DNA of 64,000 bases from contig CAJNDS010002108.1 in the NCBI GenBank assembly GCA_905221605.1, positions 316,909-380,908 of the forward strand, written 5' to 3'. The DNA comes from Symbiodinium natans (taxonomy: Eukaryota; Sar; Dinophyceae; Suessiales; Symbiodiniaceae). A program made the translations under genes and the position numbers. Under the pieces are notes generated by a model. The model worked only from the letters and a program-made list of their open reading frames with translations. It was not told the DNA's origin and searched no databases. Position 1 is the first letter of the stretch. Each line of letters starts with the position of its first letter. Of the stretch, positions 9,850 through 23,800 are shown piece after piece.

Positions 9850-12800
9850 GTGGCCCGGAAGGTGTTTATTGGTTTTGGTGCTTTGTGTACATGCAGCAGA
9901 CTTACTTCGACAAGAGGTTGGAGTGCACTATGTCGCAAGGCATGCAGGTGAGGGAGCATGCAAATTTATATGTGGCAGAGCGCAGCGCAGCAGTAGCGTC
10001 AGCAGAGTTCTCGTCGTCCTGGCAGCGGTAGTGGCAGTGAAACTGGTTCTCGTAGTACGTGATAATGCAATAGGAACTGGTAGTCGTCGTGGTGGTGGTG
10101 TTGGGGGAGGGGAGGGGCGGGAAGGGGGGGCGGGGACGGGAAGGGGGGGCGGGGAGCGGGGCGGGGAGGGGGGGCGGGGAGGGGGGGGGGGGGGTGGGGT
10201 GGGCCAGAGATTTGTCGGGTCACACACACATATGAATTTGACACAAACACAGAGTGCTTCTCGTTCCAGAAACGTCAAACATCCTGGTGCAGCATGTTGT
10301 AGAATGGAGCAGCAAAACGCTGTAAAAACCGGTGTTTTGGGGCATGGTTAGAGTAACATGGTCGTAACCAACCCCGTATAGTAGGAAGGAGTAGTAGGAG
10401 TAGTAGGAGTAGTCGGAGTCGTAGGAGTAGTAGGAGTAGTAGGAGTAGTAGGAGTAGTAGGAGTAGTAGGAGTAGTAGGAGTAGTAGGAGTAACAGGAGT
10501 AGTAGGAGTAGTAGGAGTAGTAGGAGTAGTAGGAGTAGTAGGAGTAGTAGGAGTAGTAGGAGTAGTAGGAGTAGTAGGAGTAGTAGGAGTAGTAGGGGTA
10601 GTAGGAGTAGTAGGAGTAGGAGCAGGAGTAGGAGGAGTAGTAGGAGGAGTAGTAGGAGCAGTAGTAGGAGGAGTGGTAGGAGTAGGAGTTTGGAGTTAGG
10701 AGTTCGGAGGAGTTTGGAGTTCCGAGTTCGGAGTTCGGAGTTCGGGAGTAGTGAGGCGTCGTCGTCGTACCCGTAGCCGTAGTCGCAGTCGGAGTCCTAG
10801 TAGTCGTCGGCCTAATCTTCGTTCTTCCGGGATGCGTGGTTCAGGAGGATGGTCAAAAGTCCCTCCTTTACCTGAAGAAGAAGTTTGTCTACAATGCAGC
10901 CGCGGGGAAGTTTGAACGGCCACTGAGACGGCACTTTTGGCATCTGTGGTGCATTGCTAGGAAGACGCTGTGCCGAATCGGAGACGTAGGTTTCACCTTG
11001 AACATCATCAATCTATCTCAGCGCCAGGGTCTCCTTTGATCTTTGCCTTCACCAACCTAGGCCCCAAGCCTTCTGACTTAAGAAGGCTTGTGCCGTCCAA
11101 GATCTCCCCTACCTCATCTGTCTAACAGACCTATGAGAGAAACCATTGATCCTGCTAGTGCAGCCCTATACGTCCTAGGGCATGTTGGTCTGTCCCCAGC
11201 TTCTGCAGGCTTCGTTTTGATATTTCTCTGCCCTTGGAGCACTACCTCAGCTCAACCGGACTCACAGCAAAGGAGGCGGGAACTTTTAGGTTGCAGGTCT
11301 TACATATGGTCGTATGGTCTGTTGAAGATGTCGTGGTTGTGGGCATTTGGGGCCGGTACTGGACATCGCAAGGATGTCTGTGAGAAACGGCTTCCGGTTC
11401 AAGAATGCGTCTTAGCCCCGATATCACTGCACTCTTCATACCCGAAACAAGGGTGCGCAGCAACCTCGATACATCAGAAATCAGCTGAAAGTGGCTCAGA
11501 ACTTCCTGGTTCCAATTTTGAGGTCAGATAACTGCAGGCCATTGTAGCCAGAATCTTGCGAATCGAAGCGAGTTTTGAGGTGTTCACAGCAAAGTTGTAG
11601 ATCCAAGTTTGGGCCGGCTTGTCCGCAGCATTTTGCTTCAGAAACGGTCTGCTGGAGCTGCAACTATCGTCCTCATCATGTCTTCGCCAATGACCGTGAA
11701 GAACACCTTTGTCGAACTGATCGAGGATGGGCCATGTATGCCAGCGACCCGTGGTAACTTGTCCACTGGTGCTGCAGACGTGCCCCATGTGCCACGGTGC
11801 CGGCAGGATGTTCAGACAAAGTGGACACTTCGTCGAGTGTGCTCCGAGCCGGCGCTGCAGGCAAGCCAAGGAAAAGTGCCAAAGACTTTTGCGCAAGCTT
11901 GGGTGCACCAAGGTGACCCCCTCGAATCCCTGCCATCAGCCCTGTGCAGCAAGGCTCCGTCTGCGGAGGCGTCCCAGAAGGCGGGGCGGGGGCCGTCGGG
12001 CACGTCGGCAGGAAAGATTGGCGAGCTTAAGCGGCTTACCGCGCTTTGGGGTTGTTTTGCTAAGCCCCTGCCCAGGCCGACAATCCAGGACGCAGGCCCG
12101 GACAGAAGCATAGAAGATGCATAGGGAGGTTCAGCAGTCAGCACTGTTCAGCACAAGTTCCGAGTGTTTCAGAGGCCAGATGGACGCACGACCTTGTGTG
12201 TTTTCGGCTGGGGCCAAGATTGCAGCGTGGACTTCGTGGCGAGGACGTTGCAGGCACCGAGGGGGGGAAGTCTCAAGTAAGTTCGGGTCCGCAGTCGGAG
12301 CTCCGTTGCCCGAGGCCAGAGCGCTGTTGCACAAGGTGAACTTTCTATACATGCCGATGGACTTCCAGCGCCAGGTCTCATTCGGTGAGGTCTTTGTGAA
12401 TGCGACCTCACCGCAGGCGGCTTTGGATCTTTGGGAGAACCTCAATGAAGAGAATGAAGAGTACCAGGTGTGCTGGGCCACCAAAGTTCAAGGCCTAAGA
12501 GCACTGATCCAGAAGTACCGGAACTTTTCAATAATGCGAAGTGACGTTTCCGACGAGGCCAAGCCTCGCCTTTACATCTCCGGTGCCCGCACCCCCTTCC
12601 CGGCGCCCACGAAGGTGCTGGCCAGGCCCCGCACAAAGGCTCGCGCAAATTGAGCCGGGCCGGCGGCCTCATTTCTCATGTGCTGCGCAACACTTAGAGA
12701 CTTCGAGACTTAGGGGTTTTAGGAGCAGCAAGCCTCTGCTTGCCTCGCTGGGCCGCTGCGTTCGATGAGAAACTCACAGCCCGAAGCAAACACACCAGAA

Positions 12801-15800
12801 GCATCAGAATCCAAAATCATCTGGAATCCCACACCCCCAAACCTCTGAGTGTGGGGCTGAGGAGATTCAGCATACCCTTGGAACCCCAAAAGGCGTATCT
12901 GGAAGCCCCAAGCCCCAAAAAGGATAGGGTGGAAGCCCACCCTAAGCATGGAATGTAGAGGTGCAATTCCCAACAGTTGGTGCTGTCGGCCTTGCAGCTT
13001 TTCTACATCAAGGATGGAAGAGGAGTGGAAGGGGGACGAGGAGAGAACGAGAAAGAGCAAGGCCAAAGAATGGACAGTGGAAAGCCCGGGAGACTGTAGA
13101 TACTTGTTGAAGTTTTCTGTACGGTTTGGGTGTGGAGAAGACAACGGGAGACAAGAGGAAGCATACAAAGGCCAGAATAAAGTTTGGAGCGTACTTGTTT
13201 TCTGTGTTTTTCACTTTTTTCCTTTAGAGAAAGAGTGGAGAATGACAACTACGCAGAACTTGAGGGAGGCAACCAGTTTCGGACAAGACCGCTTCTTCTC
13301 ATGATCTATCTTTCCCGCTTCTTGACCTGAACGGCAACAGGAAAAGAGAAAAAGAAGGCGGGAAAAAGGCGCAGTCAGTCTTTCCAAGATGTTTCAGGAA
13401 GGATCAGGGAGGCGCCAGAACAGGAGTGTAACTAAGAGGAGAGGATGAGGATCCGGGGATGGACGGGAGCTTAAGACTTTAGAGGACTTCTTTTCATGAA
13501 GCCAGGCTTCAAGCTCTGCCCGCCCGCAAGCCACTAGCGCTCCACCTCGGTGCCAGTCAAATCCCTGATGGAGCGAGTGTGGGCGTGGGGTACGTACCCC
13601 AGCAGTTTCCCTAAACCCTGAACCCCTAATCCCTAAGCCCACGTTCAATATTGCAACAAAATTTATCAAAGTTAATGCAACAAAAACCAAAAGAAAAAAC
13701 ACTGGAAAAATAATACATTCACAAAGTATTATGAGATCATCAAGAACACGAGCAAATTTGAATAATATACCATTAAGTTCATATAAACGTCGTCGTCGTT
13801 ATTTTACCCTAACCCCTAAACCCTAAACCCGAAACCCTAAACCCTAAACCTGTACCCCGGCAGTTCATGGCGGAACGTGAACGAGGGAGGGACCATGGGC
13901 CTGTGCCGAGCGATATGGGCATGAGAAGGGGTCCTCAAGAAGGTTCCCAAAGTAGTGCCATTCTCAAAATCTTTTTTCTTGAAAGGGAAGGTGGCAGAGG
14001 AGATGAAGGATGCCCATGTTCCTCGTCACTGCCCCACTCTTTTTTCATTCCTTCCCTCTCCTCACATGCCACTATTGCCCGGAAAGAAGCCGCAATAGAT
14101 GATGAGGGGAGAGGCGGAGGAAGCGGCAACAGGACAAACCTCCCTTTCCTTGATCATTTTGCCTTCCGCCTTCAAAATCTTTGGGAGAATGGATGTAGAA
14201 GGGAAGGTGTAGAGCAACACCCTTTCATTCCGTTGCCATCTAGAATGACAGGGTAACCTGTCTCATCAATATTTGATGCTATCGGCCCGGGCCTTTAAAT
14301 TCAAATCGAGGCAGGGCGATAGCGCTTGAAGTTTCCTTTTCTGGTGTTTTTTCTTATCAACGACCAACAGCAGCCACAACCAACAACAGCCACAACTAAC
14401 AACAGCAGCAACAACCGCAGCAAGTACATGAACTGAGAACAAACCACGAACAAACAGGACACGAACCCACTAGCAACGATCAACACACGAGCAACAAACC
14501 AACGACAAACATCGAACGACAAAGATTGATCAGCGCGGTCATCAGGCATAGCATGAATCTGAAATAGAACAATGAAACCAACAAACTGGATATCAATGCT
14601 TACTGCAGGTTTTAGGCTAAATTTGGTTGATGCCACGAGTTCACGATGCAAAGGGACAGTGTCGCTGCAATAGCCAAGAGATGTCAAGATTTGGACTTTA
14701 GACCCGTTCTTTGCTGTTGTTGCATTCAGCTTTCTTTGCCTTCACGCGCTGTAATGACAACGCAAAGCTAGAACTCGATGTGGTCGCCCGGCCTATGTCT
14801 GCCTTGGTCATGATCTCCGCAGCCGAGGGGACTGTATTCTTGGAGGTTTATCCTCCAAACAATCTGGACAAGATCCGGTAGCTTGGAGATTCCCAGAGGG
14901 AATCTCGGCAGTTCAAAGCAGTCCTCTTCGGGGGACTCAGTTCCTCGATGGTTGTTATCTCCCTCCGATCGTTCCGATTCGTGCAATACTATGTGTTGCA
15001 CCGGTGTTCCATTAGCCAACATTCGGCTTTTACTTGGATCGTCGGGGTTTGCTAACACTAGGTTGATCGCATGCCATCTGGTTCATGGTTAAGATGAGAT
15101 GACTTAGTAGCACTTGCACTATGTAAGGTGAGTAGACTAAGGACACTTCATTAAATTTGTCACCTCGGTCCGGAAAGTTTATGGAAACAAAGCTTGGGCC
15201 ACTCGCAAGTTTATGGAAACAGAAGTTTCCACGCGCAAGTTTACGGCAACACAAGGGCTCCATGCACAAGTTTATGGAAACATGGACGGGCGCCCCAGTC
15301 CGCCATGTGGGCTGTAAGTTGACTTAGCAGACTTAGCCCATCTCTGCCAGGTGGTTTAGGACGCAACTTACACAACTTAGCTAACTGGCGGACTATGTCA
15401 TCTATGTGGACTTGTCCGCTTACAGGATAAGTAGTCTATCTTCTTACCAAACTGGCTAACAGGATAGCCCCCAACTCAGCCAAGCCGTATGTACTTAACA
15501 AGTTCACAACACACTTGTAACCACACGAGACTTAAGCTGTTACACATCACTTATAAACTAACTTCAACAGCTAAAGAAGTCGCATACGAACCACGGTATC
15601 TGCCCTGTGTGATTATGCCCCAGAGCGATGATCCAAGTAGCTGCTGACACAGGAGGAAGAAGCTACTAACCTTCCACGGTCAGCGGTTATAGCTAAAGCA
15701 TGCGAAAGTTGCTGCAGGCCATAGTGGTGGCGGGAAGCGTGGCTTCACTTCTGTACGTAAACGAACGCAGTGGTTTTAGTCTGCGCTGCAGCTGAGCGCC

Positions 15801-17776
15801 AACAGCTAGGGCACTGCAGTCTCAGAACAGTTTCCGCAGCTTACAGTCGTGTCGAAGCACTGCCAGTAAAAAAAGGGGTAATCGTAGGTCATTGAGGCTT
15901 TGCTGGTAGTATCAGCACGTTTCTTAGCTGAGCTTGATCATGTGTAGTTTTTTCTGGTGTGAGTACCGCTGTGACACTTGGTACTGCTCTTACTACTATT
16001 CTTACTATTCTTGTTACTCTTAGTCTTCTTATTACTGTTACTCTTCTTATTATTTGCTTGTTGCGTTAAAACTTACAGAGACTTTGTTTGATGGCTCACT
16101 TGTCCGGGCAGGCGCTTAGCATGTCTAGATTCTACGACCAGCTGAGCAGATTGGTTCAGCTCAGTGACTCAGTGACTGATTGGAGAAGAGCTGACGGACA
16201 AAGAGGCGACGGGATGCATTTGAGGTCGGCAGCTCTGAAACAGATTGCTGTATTTCTTTGCCTGACCCTACTCTATACTGCCCGTATTGTTTGCTATGGG
16301 TTGAGGCATTTAGTCGTGTTTGCATAAGTCAGTGCTGTAGCTTCTTGACTTGCCCAGGCTCTTGTTGCTTCGGAGGATGTTCTCAGCGTAAACAAAGGTT
16401 GAACACAAGCCTTCTAGCTAGCAAACATGAGAAGAAAGGGCAGTTTGGACTGGACTCGCCCGTAGCGCATAAAGCTTGCACATGGCATCCGTATGGTAGG
16501 TGCTATGCGCTGCTTTGATTTATAGGGCAGAGGTGCCAGCTTTGCCTCGTTAACCCTCCAAGTCATGACAGGCATTTAGAGAGCTCTTACCCATTGCAGG
16601 TGGCTGAACGCAGGAGAAAGTATGGAGAGAACATCTACGACATCCCTCTGCCGGACTTCTGGGAACTTTTTCAGGACACGTGACTCGGGCTCGAGTGCGC
16701 AGGGTTGCATGAAGCTTACGGCGTTCGACTGTGCTTCGAAGGGATTCTTGTCAGTATCATGACAACTGGTGGAGGAGCACGCAGTGGCTCCCTTCTTTGT
16801 CTTCCAACTCTTCTGTGTGCTCCTGTGGCTCATGGATGAGTACTGGTACTACTCCTTGCTTACGCTGCCGCCTGCCTGCTAATTACATGCAATGGGATTC
16901 CGGAAATTCGGGATGATGGGCCAGGATCCAAGCTGGCCGCGGGCCCCGAATTCGATTGTTGGCGAAAGCTCCGCACATGGAGCTCGTCCGAGAGGCACAA
17001 GCGCTGAAGACACGACGAGTATGTATACATGGGAGAGAACCACCTCGGGCATGCAGCCGCGACACGCGGGTCCTCAAATGTCCTGAAGCTGGTTGCCATG
17101 ACGTTTGGCATGCAACCACGACGCACAGGCGACAACGGTCCGGATCTCCAAAGTCGCTGAAAATGTCGAGAAGCGTCGCGCAACACGCATGGTTCTCGAG
17201 TCAGCTTGGCATGTTTGACGCATTGCCGACATCAAGTGCCTGGCGTCGCACCAAATGTGGCACGCGCTGCTTTGCAGATGCCTTGCCGATGCTGGTTTTC
17301 GTGTTTTTGCGAAGCGTTCGCCGGTGAATGCACAGCTGACCAAGACTGATCTAGTTTGACTCTCAAACATGCTGGCGCCTGCCTCCTACGCAAAGTGCTC
17401 TTGGCAGTGCCGGCAGTTGTTGACTCAGGTTCTTGCTAGTCGTGCTTGAGGCCGGGACAGCGCGGCAGGAACATGCACGCGCACGCGCGCGCGCGCGCGC
17501 ACATTCATTTGTGTAAACTTTTGTGAGCCCCTCTGAGCAGTGAAGTATGATAGGTTGGTCAGCATCTGCACATGGCCCTGAGTTGCAGGCGCAAATGGTT
17601 CATCGCCGGCGCCACGACCTGTCCGAGTGACCTGCCTTCAGCACAATGTGAGGGTTTACGAAAATTAGGGGGACCCCCAAAATAGTAGGATCCCCTGATA
17701 ATGAGGACCCCAATAAGGCCGTAGTTGTTCAACGAGCTCGAATGGGCCCTAAACCCTAGACCCTGAACCCTGAACC

Positions 17777-17843
<67 letters not shown>

Positions 17844-20800
17844 AACCCTAAACCGCAGCTCCAAGCTGCTTCGTCGTTCAGAGGCTCCGGGCTATGCGCA
17901 TCCCGCCAATGCCCACGCTGGCCCTGCGGGCCGCTTTGCCGCGGAGATGTGCTGCCGTGCTTTGCTGCCCTTGGGGTCCGTTCGCAGGCCCCTAAACCCT
18001 AAACCCTAAACCCTAAACCCTAAGCCCTAAGCCCTACACCCTAAACCCTAAGCCCTAAACCCTAAACCCTAAACCCTAAACCCTAAGCCCTAAGCCCTAA
18101 ACCCTAAACTATAAACCCTAAACCCTAAACCCTAAACCCGAAGCCCTAAGCCCTAAGCCCTAAACCCTAAACCCTAAACCCTAAACCCTAAACCCTAAAC
18201 CCTAAACCCTAAACCCTAAACCCTATAAACCCTAAACCCTAAACCCTCGGAGTTCGGGAATTTCAGACTCCGAGGATGGCCAGTGGCAGGAGATCCAAAG
18301 CAACGAGCTTCTGCCTGGCGACGTCATCGGCATCCAGCGGAATCCTGAGGTGAGCCCGTGTGATGGTAGGGTTTGGGGTTTAGGGTTTAGGGTTTAGGGT
18401 TTAGGGTTTAGGGTTTAAGGGTTAGGGTTTAGGGTTTAGGGTTTAGGAAGTTTAGGGTTTAAGGTTTAGGGTTTAGGGGAGTTCTTCAAGACAAGGGCCA
18501 GGGACAAGGGCCAGGAGTCCCCGAGTTTTCAGAATTTGCGAGTGAGATCACCGCAGCTGCATAGTCCGTTCATGGTGAGGGCCTCGATCTGCGGCAATTC
18601 TCGAGTACTTTAAGCGCAACTTGCACAACACCGAACACTGCGCAAGGCGAGCGGTTAGAGAAGAAGCTATCACAAACCATTCGCCATATTTGCCAAATGC
18701 TTCACATGCTGGGAGGGCGAGTTCATGCACAGCACTCCAAGCTCAAACCCTTTTCATACACCCACGCGGGGGCTATTAGGGTATGGGCGGTGGGGGGGGG
18801 AAAAAGGGGAAGTGCACACATGTAGATCGGGACCCGGACCTGGCAGGCTTCCTTTCCTTGTGATGTGCTGCTGTTGCAAGGAGACCTGGCTCTATTGGAT
18901 CAGCAAGCCCCAATACACGACCTTGGGGGGGCATAATGGGCACATGCATGACAGGGGACTGAAGCTCGGCCTGACAATGAGTCTGAAGTCCTGCGTGCTT
19001 CCGCGGTGTGGTGACCGAGGAAATGTCCTGGCAAATGAGGCGATGCTCACAGGGGAGAGCGTCCCACAGATGAAGGCATCTCAGCTGATACTGTACCTCA
19101 TGCAGGTTCCCGCCTTTACAAATAGGTCCGTTACTGTAACGAGAAGTTGTGCAGGTTTCCATGGTCTACGGGTCTTGCACGATCTTAGCCACAAAAATGC
19201 GAGCCGGCCTCGAGAAAAGACCATGGTCCGGGCCGCGGGCGCGGCGTGTGCGCACCGATCCTAGCCCCTCCGACTCTGGGCGTTGGAACTCCCTAACTCC
19301 AAATCCTGTGAACGCGCGGTTTGGGGGAAACCAGCCCTTGACACCGACTTAAGCGCAAGGTCCATGCTGCTGCATCTGGCAACGCAGCAGGCACCAGTGG
19401 TACGGTCTGGTGCGCTTGGGTTGGGGGTTTTTACGGTTTTTGTGGGAAGTCGGGTTTGCAACTCATCAGCGAAGCGAACCTGAAACACTTATCAGGCGGG
19501 TATAAGGGGGTATAAAGGGGGTATATAGAGGGGGGCATAAAGGGGGGGTACAAAGGGGGACGTTCAACCATCATCTGAACTTAGATGGCTCCCTGCTGCA
19601 GACGGCTTGACCCTGATGTGGGAGATCTGATACCTGTTCGATCCTGCCTGTACACCTGAAAACACGATACTGTACCCCGCAGAAAGTCAAGAGTCATGCT
19701 CATCAACTCGCTCTTCACCCAGCTTCCACTGGGCATTTGCATTCGGGTTCTCCCATAGCCAACTCAGAGATTTGAAATTCGCCGTTTTCGGGGGTTCCAT
19801 GTCTCATGATGCATTCGAGAAGGCCTGGCCCACCTAGACCCGGCTCCTTCCCCAAGCAACAACAAAACACAGCAAAAAAAACAAAAAAGAGCCAGTTCAA
19901 CGTGATGTCGCAGGTTGCTCAGTCGTGCAGCCGAGTTTGAGATCGCTTCGGAACTCCTGCTCAAGACATGCTCGCCTTATAGTCTTATGAAAGCCAAGAG
20001 GTCGATTTTCGGTCTGCTTCCTTCATGCACAGCTTGCCGCCAACTCATCCCGTGCCGCCCTTGCCCTGGAACTCTCACCCTGCACGGCCCCCCCCCCCCC
20101 CCCCCCCAAAGCCCCACCCAAACCCCACCCAAACCCCACGACCCGTACCGATCCGACATCGCGATCCTCGCGCTTCGCTGGCTTGGGACGCCAAACGAGA
20201 ACCCAAACCCGAGAGTGTTTTTGTGAAACAAATCTGAAGGAAAACCCTCAACCCTCAACCCTCAACCCTAAACCCTGAACCCTAAACCCTAAACCCTAAA
20301 CCCTTCTGGATGCAGGCCAGATGTTGGAAATGATGGGCCGGCACAAGCAGCACATCGTCTCTGCCGGGACGTGCCCTGGCTCTGCTTGATTTTTTCTGGG
20401 GATATTCCCATTTTACACTAACAGTCCTTAGTAGGGAGTATAATCGGGGGTACTATAATCCCTACTAAGGACTGTTAGTATAAGGGGGAACATCCCAATC
20501 TTTCCCTCAGGTTTGACTTCGTTGTCGGATTTTGCTTGGCCTCTGGTGCTCCGCCAGTCCCCTGTGCAATGCCTCAATACCCCAACCTGCTGAAATCATC
20601 ATCTTGGTAGCCCAGTGGTACCCTCTACTTTTTTTTGTTATGGGTTCCCTTATCAAGTAACCAACCCCAAAGAAGGGTGTCTTGATCAAAATATGGTTTC
20701 TGGGCTACCAAGTCATGGTTCTATGTTTTCAGGTAACCAGTGGACAAGGTTAAGTTCATGAACGTTTGCTTGGGGCAGCTGCTGCTTGAGCGATCTGGGC

Positions 20801-23800
20801 TGTCTGAACGCCCCCCGAAACCCAAAGCACGTGGCAAGTGTGCGTGCGCCAAGGAACATCATGATGCATCAGAACTCGGAGAGTCTTGGCGCGACTGACA
20901 GCCGGTGAGTTTGGGGTCCTGCAGTACGGGAGTGTGGGGACCGGAATGGCGGTGAGGGACTTGGCGACTTTGAGTTCAGGGGCTGCTTGAATAAGTCATC
21001 TTTCAAAGCTAAGGGATCATGGCTAGGAGCTGAAACAGTGCGAGTCCTAAACACCCTGTGCAGTCAAACTGTGCGAGAGAACTCCCGGTCGCATCTGAGG
21101 AAAGGCCGGAACCAGTGGAAGAAGGTCCCAGCCACACGCACCTCGACCCTGGCAGTGGGCTATGTGCCTCGGATGCCAAGGATCAGGGGAATTCTCATGT
21201 TTTGTTCTTGGTCATGTGGGACCTGTACTCCTTCGCGACGTCGCTCCGTGTGTGCGCGCATGCGGCGCTTCCTCCACAAACGCGGTCTCATGTTTGGCCT
21301 CGGCGCATGCTGGTGCCGAGCTGGTGCCAAGCTGTTGCTGCTGCTGGTGCTTATCGCCCATCATTCCCTGTGGGTTTTATCTGGTTCTTCGTGCTGTCAC
21401 TCAAGTGAAAGTTTTGTTTTTGTTGGGGAAAGCCGGTTCATCCGCTCATGAATTTGACGAGCGCATCGAAGCTCTCCTGCGTAGCCACGGTGGACTTTCC
21501 GGAGCACACGCGCGTCCATGAACGCGCGCGCACGGGCGCCTGTCCTGCATGTGAGCTGTCGTCAATTGCCTCAGGGCTTTGTCTGAAGACTCTGGCCCTT
21601 CGCGTTGCTTGGTTCCATGGTTCTCTTTTGCTTGTTGGGGCTATTGGCCCTTTTCAACTGCTGCATTCCTCTTTTATGCCCCCGCTTCTTCTCATGGTCA
21701 TGTTTTCCGCACCTTATCTAGTGCAGGTCGGCCACCCTAACGTCTGTGCTTCTTCCTCCTCTTTTGTCAATTGTGACCTTTCGCGCCTTCTGGTGGCCAG
21801 CTTCCCCAACACTAAGCGCTACACTTCAAACCCCATAGCCCTGAAGTTTTACTAGGACGTCCGTGCCCTGATGAGCCGACCTTCCACGACAAGTGCCACA
21901 GTAGAAGCGCAGGCAACCAAACGAAGCAGTTGCTAGTGGACGAGAGATTCCGGTAGAAAGGCGAGGTGTTAAACACCCGACGCCACACGTCGCTGCCTCT
22001 AAACCCAGGTCCTGCGGACTGGTTTCGACACGACGCAGGGGAAGCTGTGCCGGACAATCCTCTTCAGTGCGGACCGCGTCACCGTGTCAAGCAAGGCCCG
22101 CGGCCTTTCGTGGTCTTGACACCCACCAACTCCGAAGCCGGAACCCACAAAATGCTGCTGATGGAGTACGGTTCTTCGCCACCAGAGCTCGTTGTGCTTG
22201 TTGAACCCTGATTTCCCGAAGAGTCCGGGGAAAGATACATACATCTCGGGAGAGCCTCGGCAACCGCAGACCTCATGCAACACAACAACCCTCGACACTT
22301 GGACCTTAGCCAGGTTGACCTCTGAGACCCAGATCCAAGATGCCCTAAAATCTGTCAGCCCCAAAGCTCAAGAAGGTCTCGACATGTCTCGACTTTGGCC
22401 AATGCAGCGCAAAATTGGGCAGCTAGTGCTGGGGGGAAGCCGCAAGCCTGTTCTCGCATCACGTGAAAACTGTGCGAGCCGCACTTGAGACGAAGGTTGC
22501 TTCCAACGTTGAAGGCCGTTGCCATTCCTAGTTCTCATTTCGTTCCGTAAAGCATCACAATGTCTAAGTCTCGCAACAGCAGCTTCAATTCTTGCATGCA
22601 GGACCAGGTCGATGCAGAAACATTTGTGAAACAACGGGTGCATCGACAGAGTGAGAGCTCTGTAGGAGGGAGCTTGGGGAACCCTTAACATTGTAACATG
22701 TACCAAGAGCAGGATTCCCTTGATAATAAGGACCCCAAAAAGGTACCCCTAATATCGTAAACCACCACATCTGCACCCGGAGGAGGCATACTTCTTCATT
22801 GCCATCCTCCTGCTCTTTGCGGTTCTGGCATGCACCTTTGCGGACACGTCCGAACCTGCCGTAGCGTTGTCGTTGGTTCTCTTCATTTCGCAGGTCAGGA
22901 GGCCTTCTGCGTAGGTGTATTCTTAAGGTCCGAAGAGAGGTTAAGAGGAAAAGATTGGAATATGGCTCAGCCAATGGCTGCCAGTGGCAGCCAATGGGAG
23001 GTGTAGTTGAACCACTGGAAGCTGACGGCTTAAAGGCTTTGGAAAGAGCCCTTTGTAGTGCACTGCAAATCCACGCAACAACGGAAGAGAGAGAGGGGAG
23101 ATTGGGTATAGACAATGCATAATATCCATGCAGGAAATGCTGGGAGATGTAACTCCAGCTCAGGAGCTGTTACGGGCTCTTCGGGACTAGACGGCCCCAG
23201 GCATTTACGTGCTCTATGACGGCCTCGTGCTGGTTCCAGCCCGTGGGGAGACACCACGCTCCACATTCAAGCTTTTGCTGCCTGTCAGCTTGCAGGGTTG
23301 CAGACGGGGCTCGGTCGGAATCGGGCGGGTTCAATGACAGGTTCAGGAGGGAGTTCAGGAGGTCCATCCAGCATCATGAGGCCAGCACGTTGCAAAAAGC
23401 AGAATTTTCCCCCTCTCAAGCGGACATTCTGGCAGTGGCCCGCAACTGACTTTCCAAAGAGCGCGTCCTGTACGCATGAGGTTGGCTGTAAGCCATATCA
23501 TCACGATGCTCGGGCGGCATTTTGTTCTCGGGATTTCTCGGGGCTGCCAGGGTATTCGGGTCTCGGGTGAGGACAATACTGGACCCTAAACCCTAAACCC
23601 TGTTTGAGGATGCCACACCTTGTGATAGGCATGCATGCACGAAGTCTCGGAGCACGTGCATTTCTCGCGAGGTCCGTGGTTCCACCAGAGTTTCCGATCA
23701 TGCTCCTCAGCTGTCACATGCTCCACAGACACGATCACCAAATCGGTGCATACCCCAACATCCCTAAACCCTAAACCCTAAACCCTAGACCCTAAACCCT

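Larger units (their letters stand above)
10931..16599 (+). other. large ATPase intron or set of introns containing a nested Mei2-like gene
   Basis: Between the FVYN exon and the YGENIYDIP exon, known P5A proteins have only a short segment, so most of these 5.7 kb is intronic. One or two small exons are probably hidden here. It holds the Mei2-like frames at 11678-12653 and short telomere-like runs near 13600 and 13803-13850. There is also a (CAACAACAG)-like stretch at about 14360-14420. Confidence 0.6.

Noticed and set aside
10080-10200. Gly/Arg-rich (or Pro-rich) protein
   Set aside because: Encoded by a G-homopolymer-rich tract; similar artefacts occur at 25420-25580 and 40138-40222.
17270-17330. 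ATPase exon for the FTLxMLxxFE helix ([11 protein letters not shown])
   Set aside because: The frame that looks right does not match the phase left by the preceding exon.
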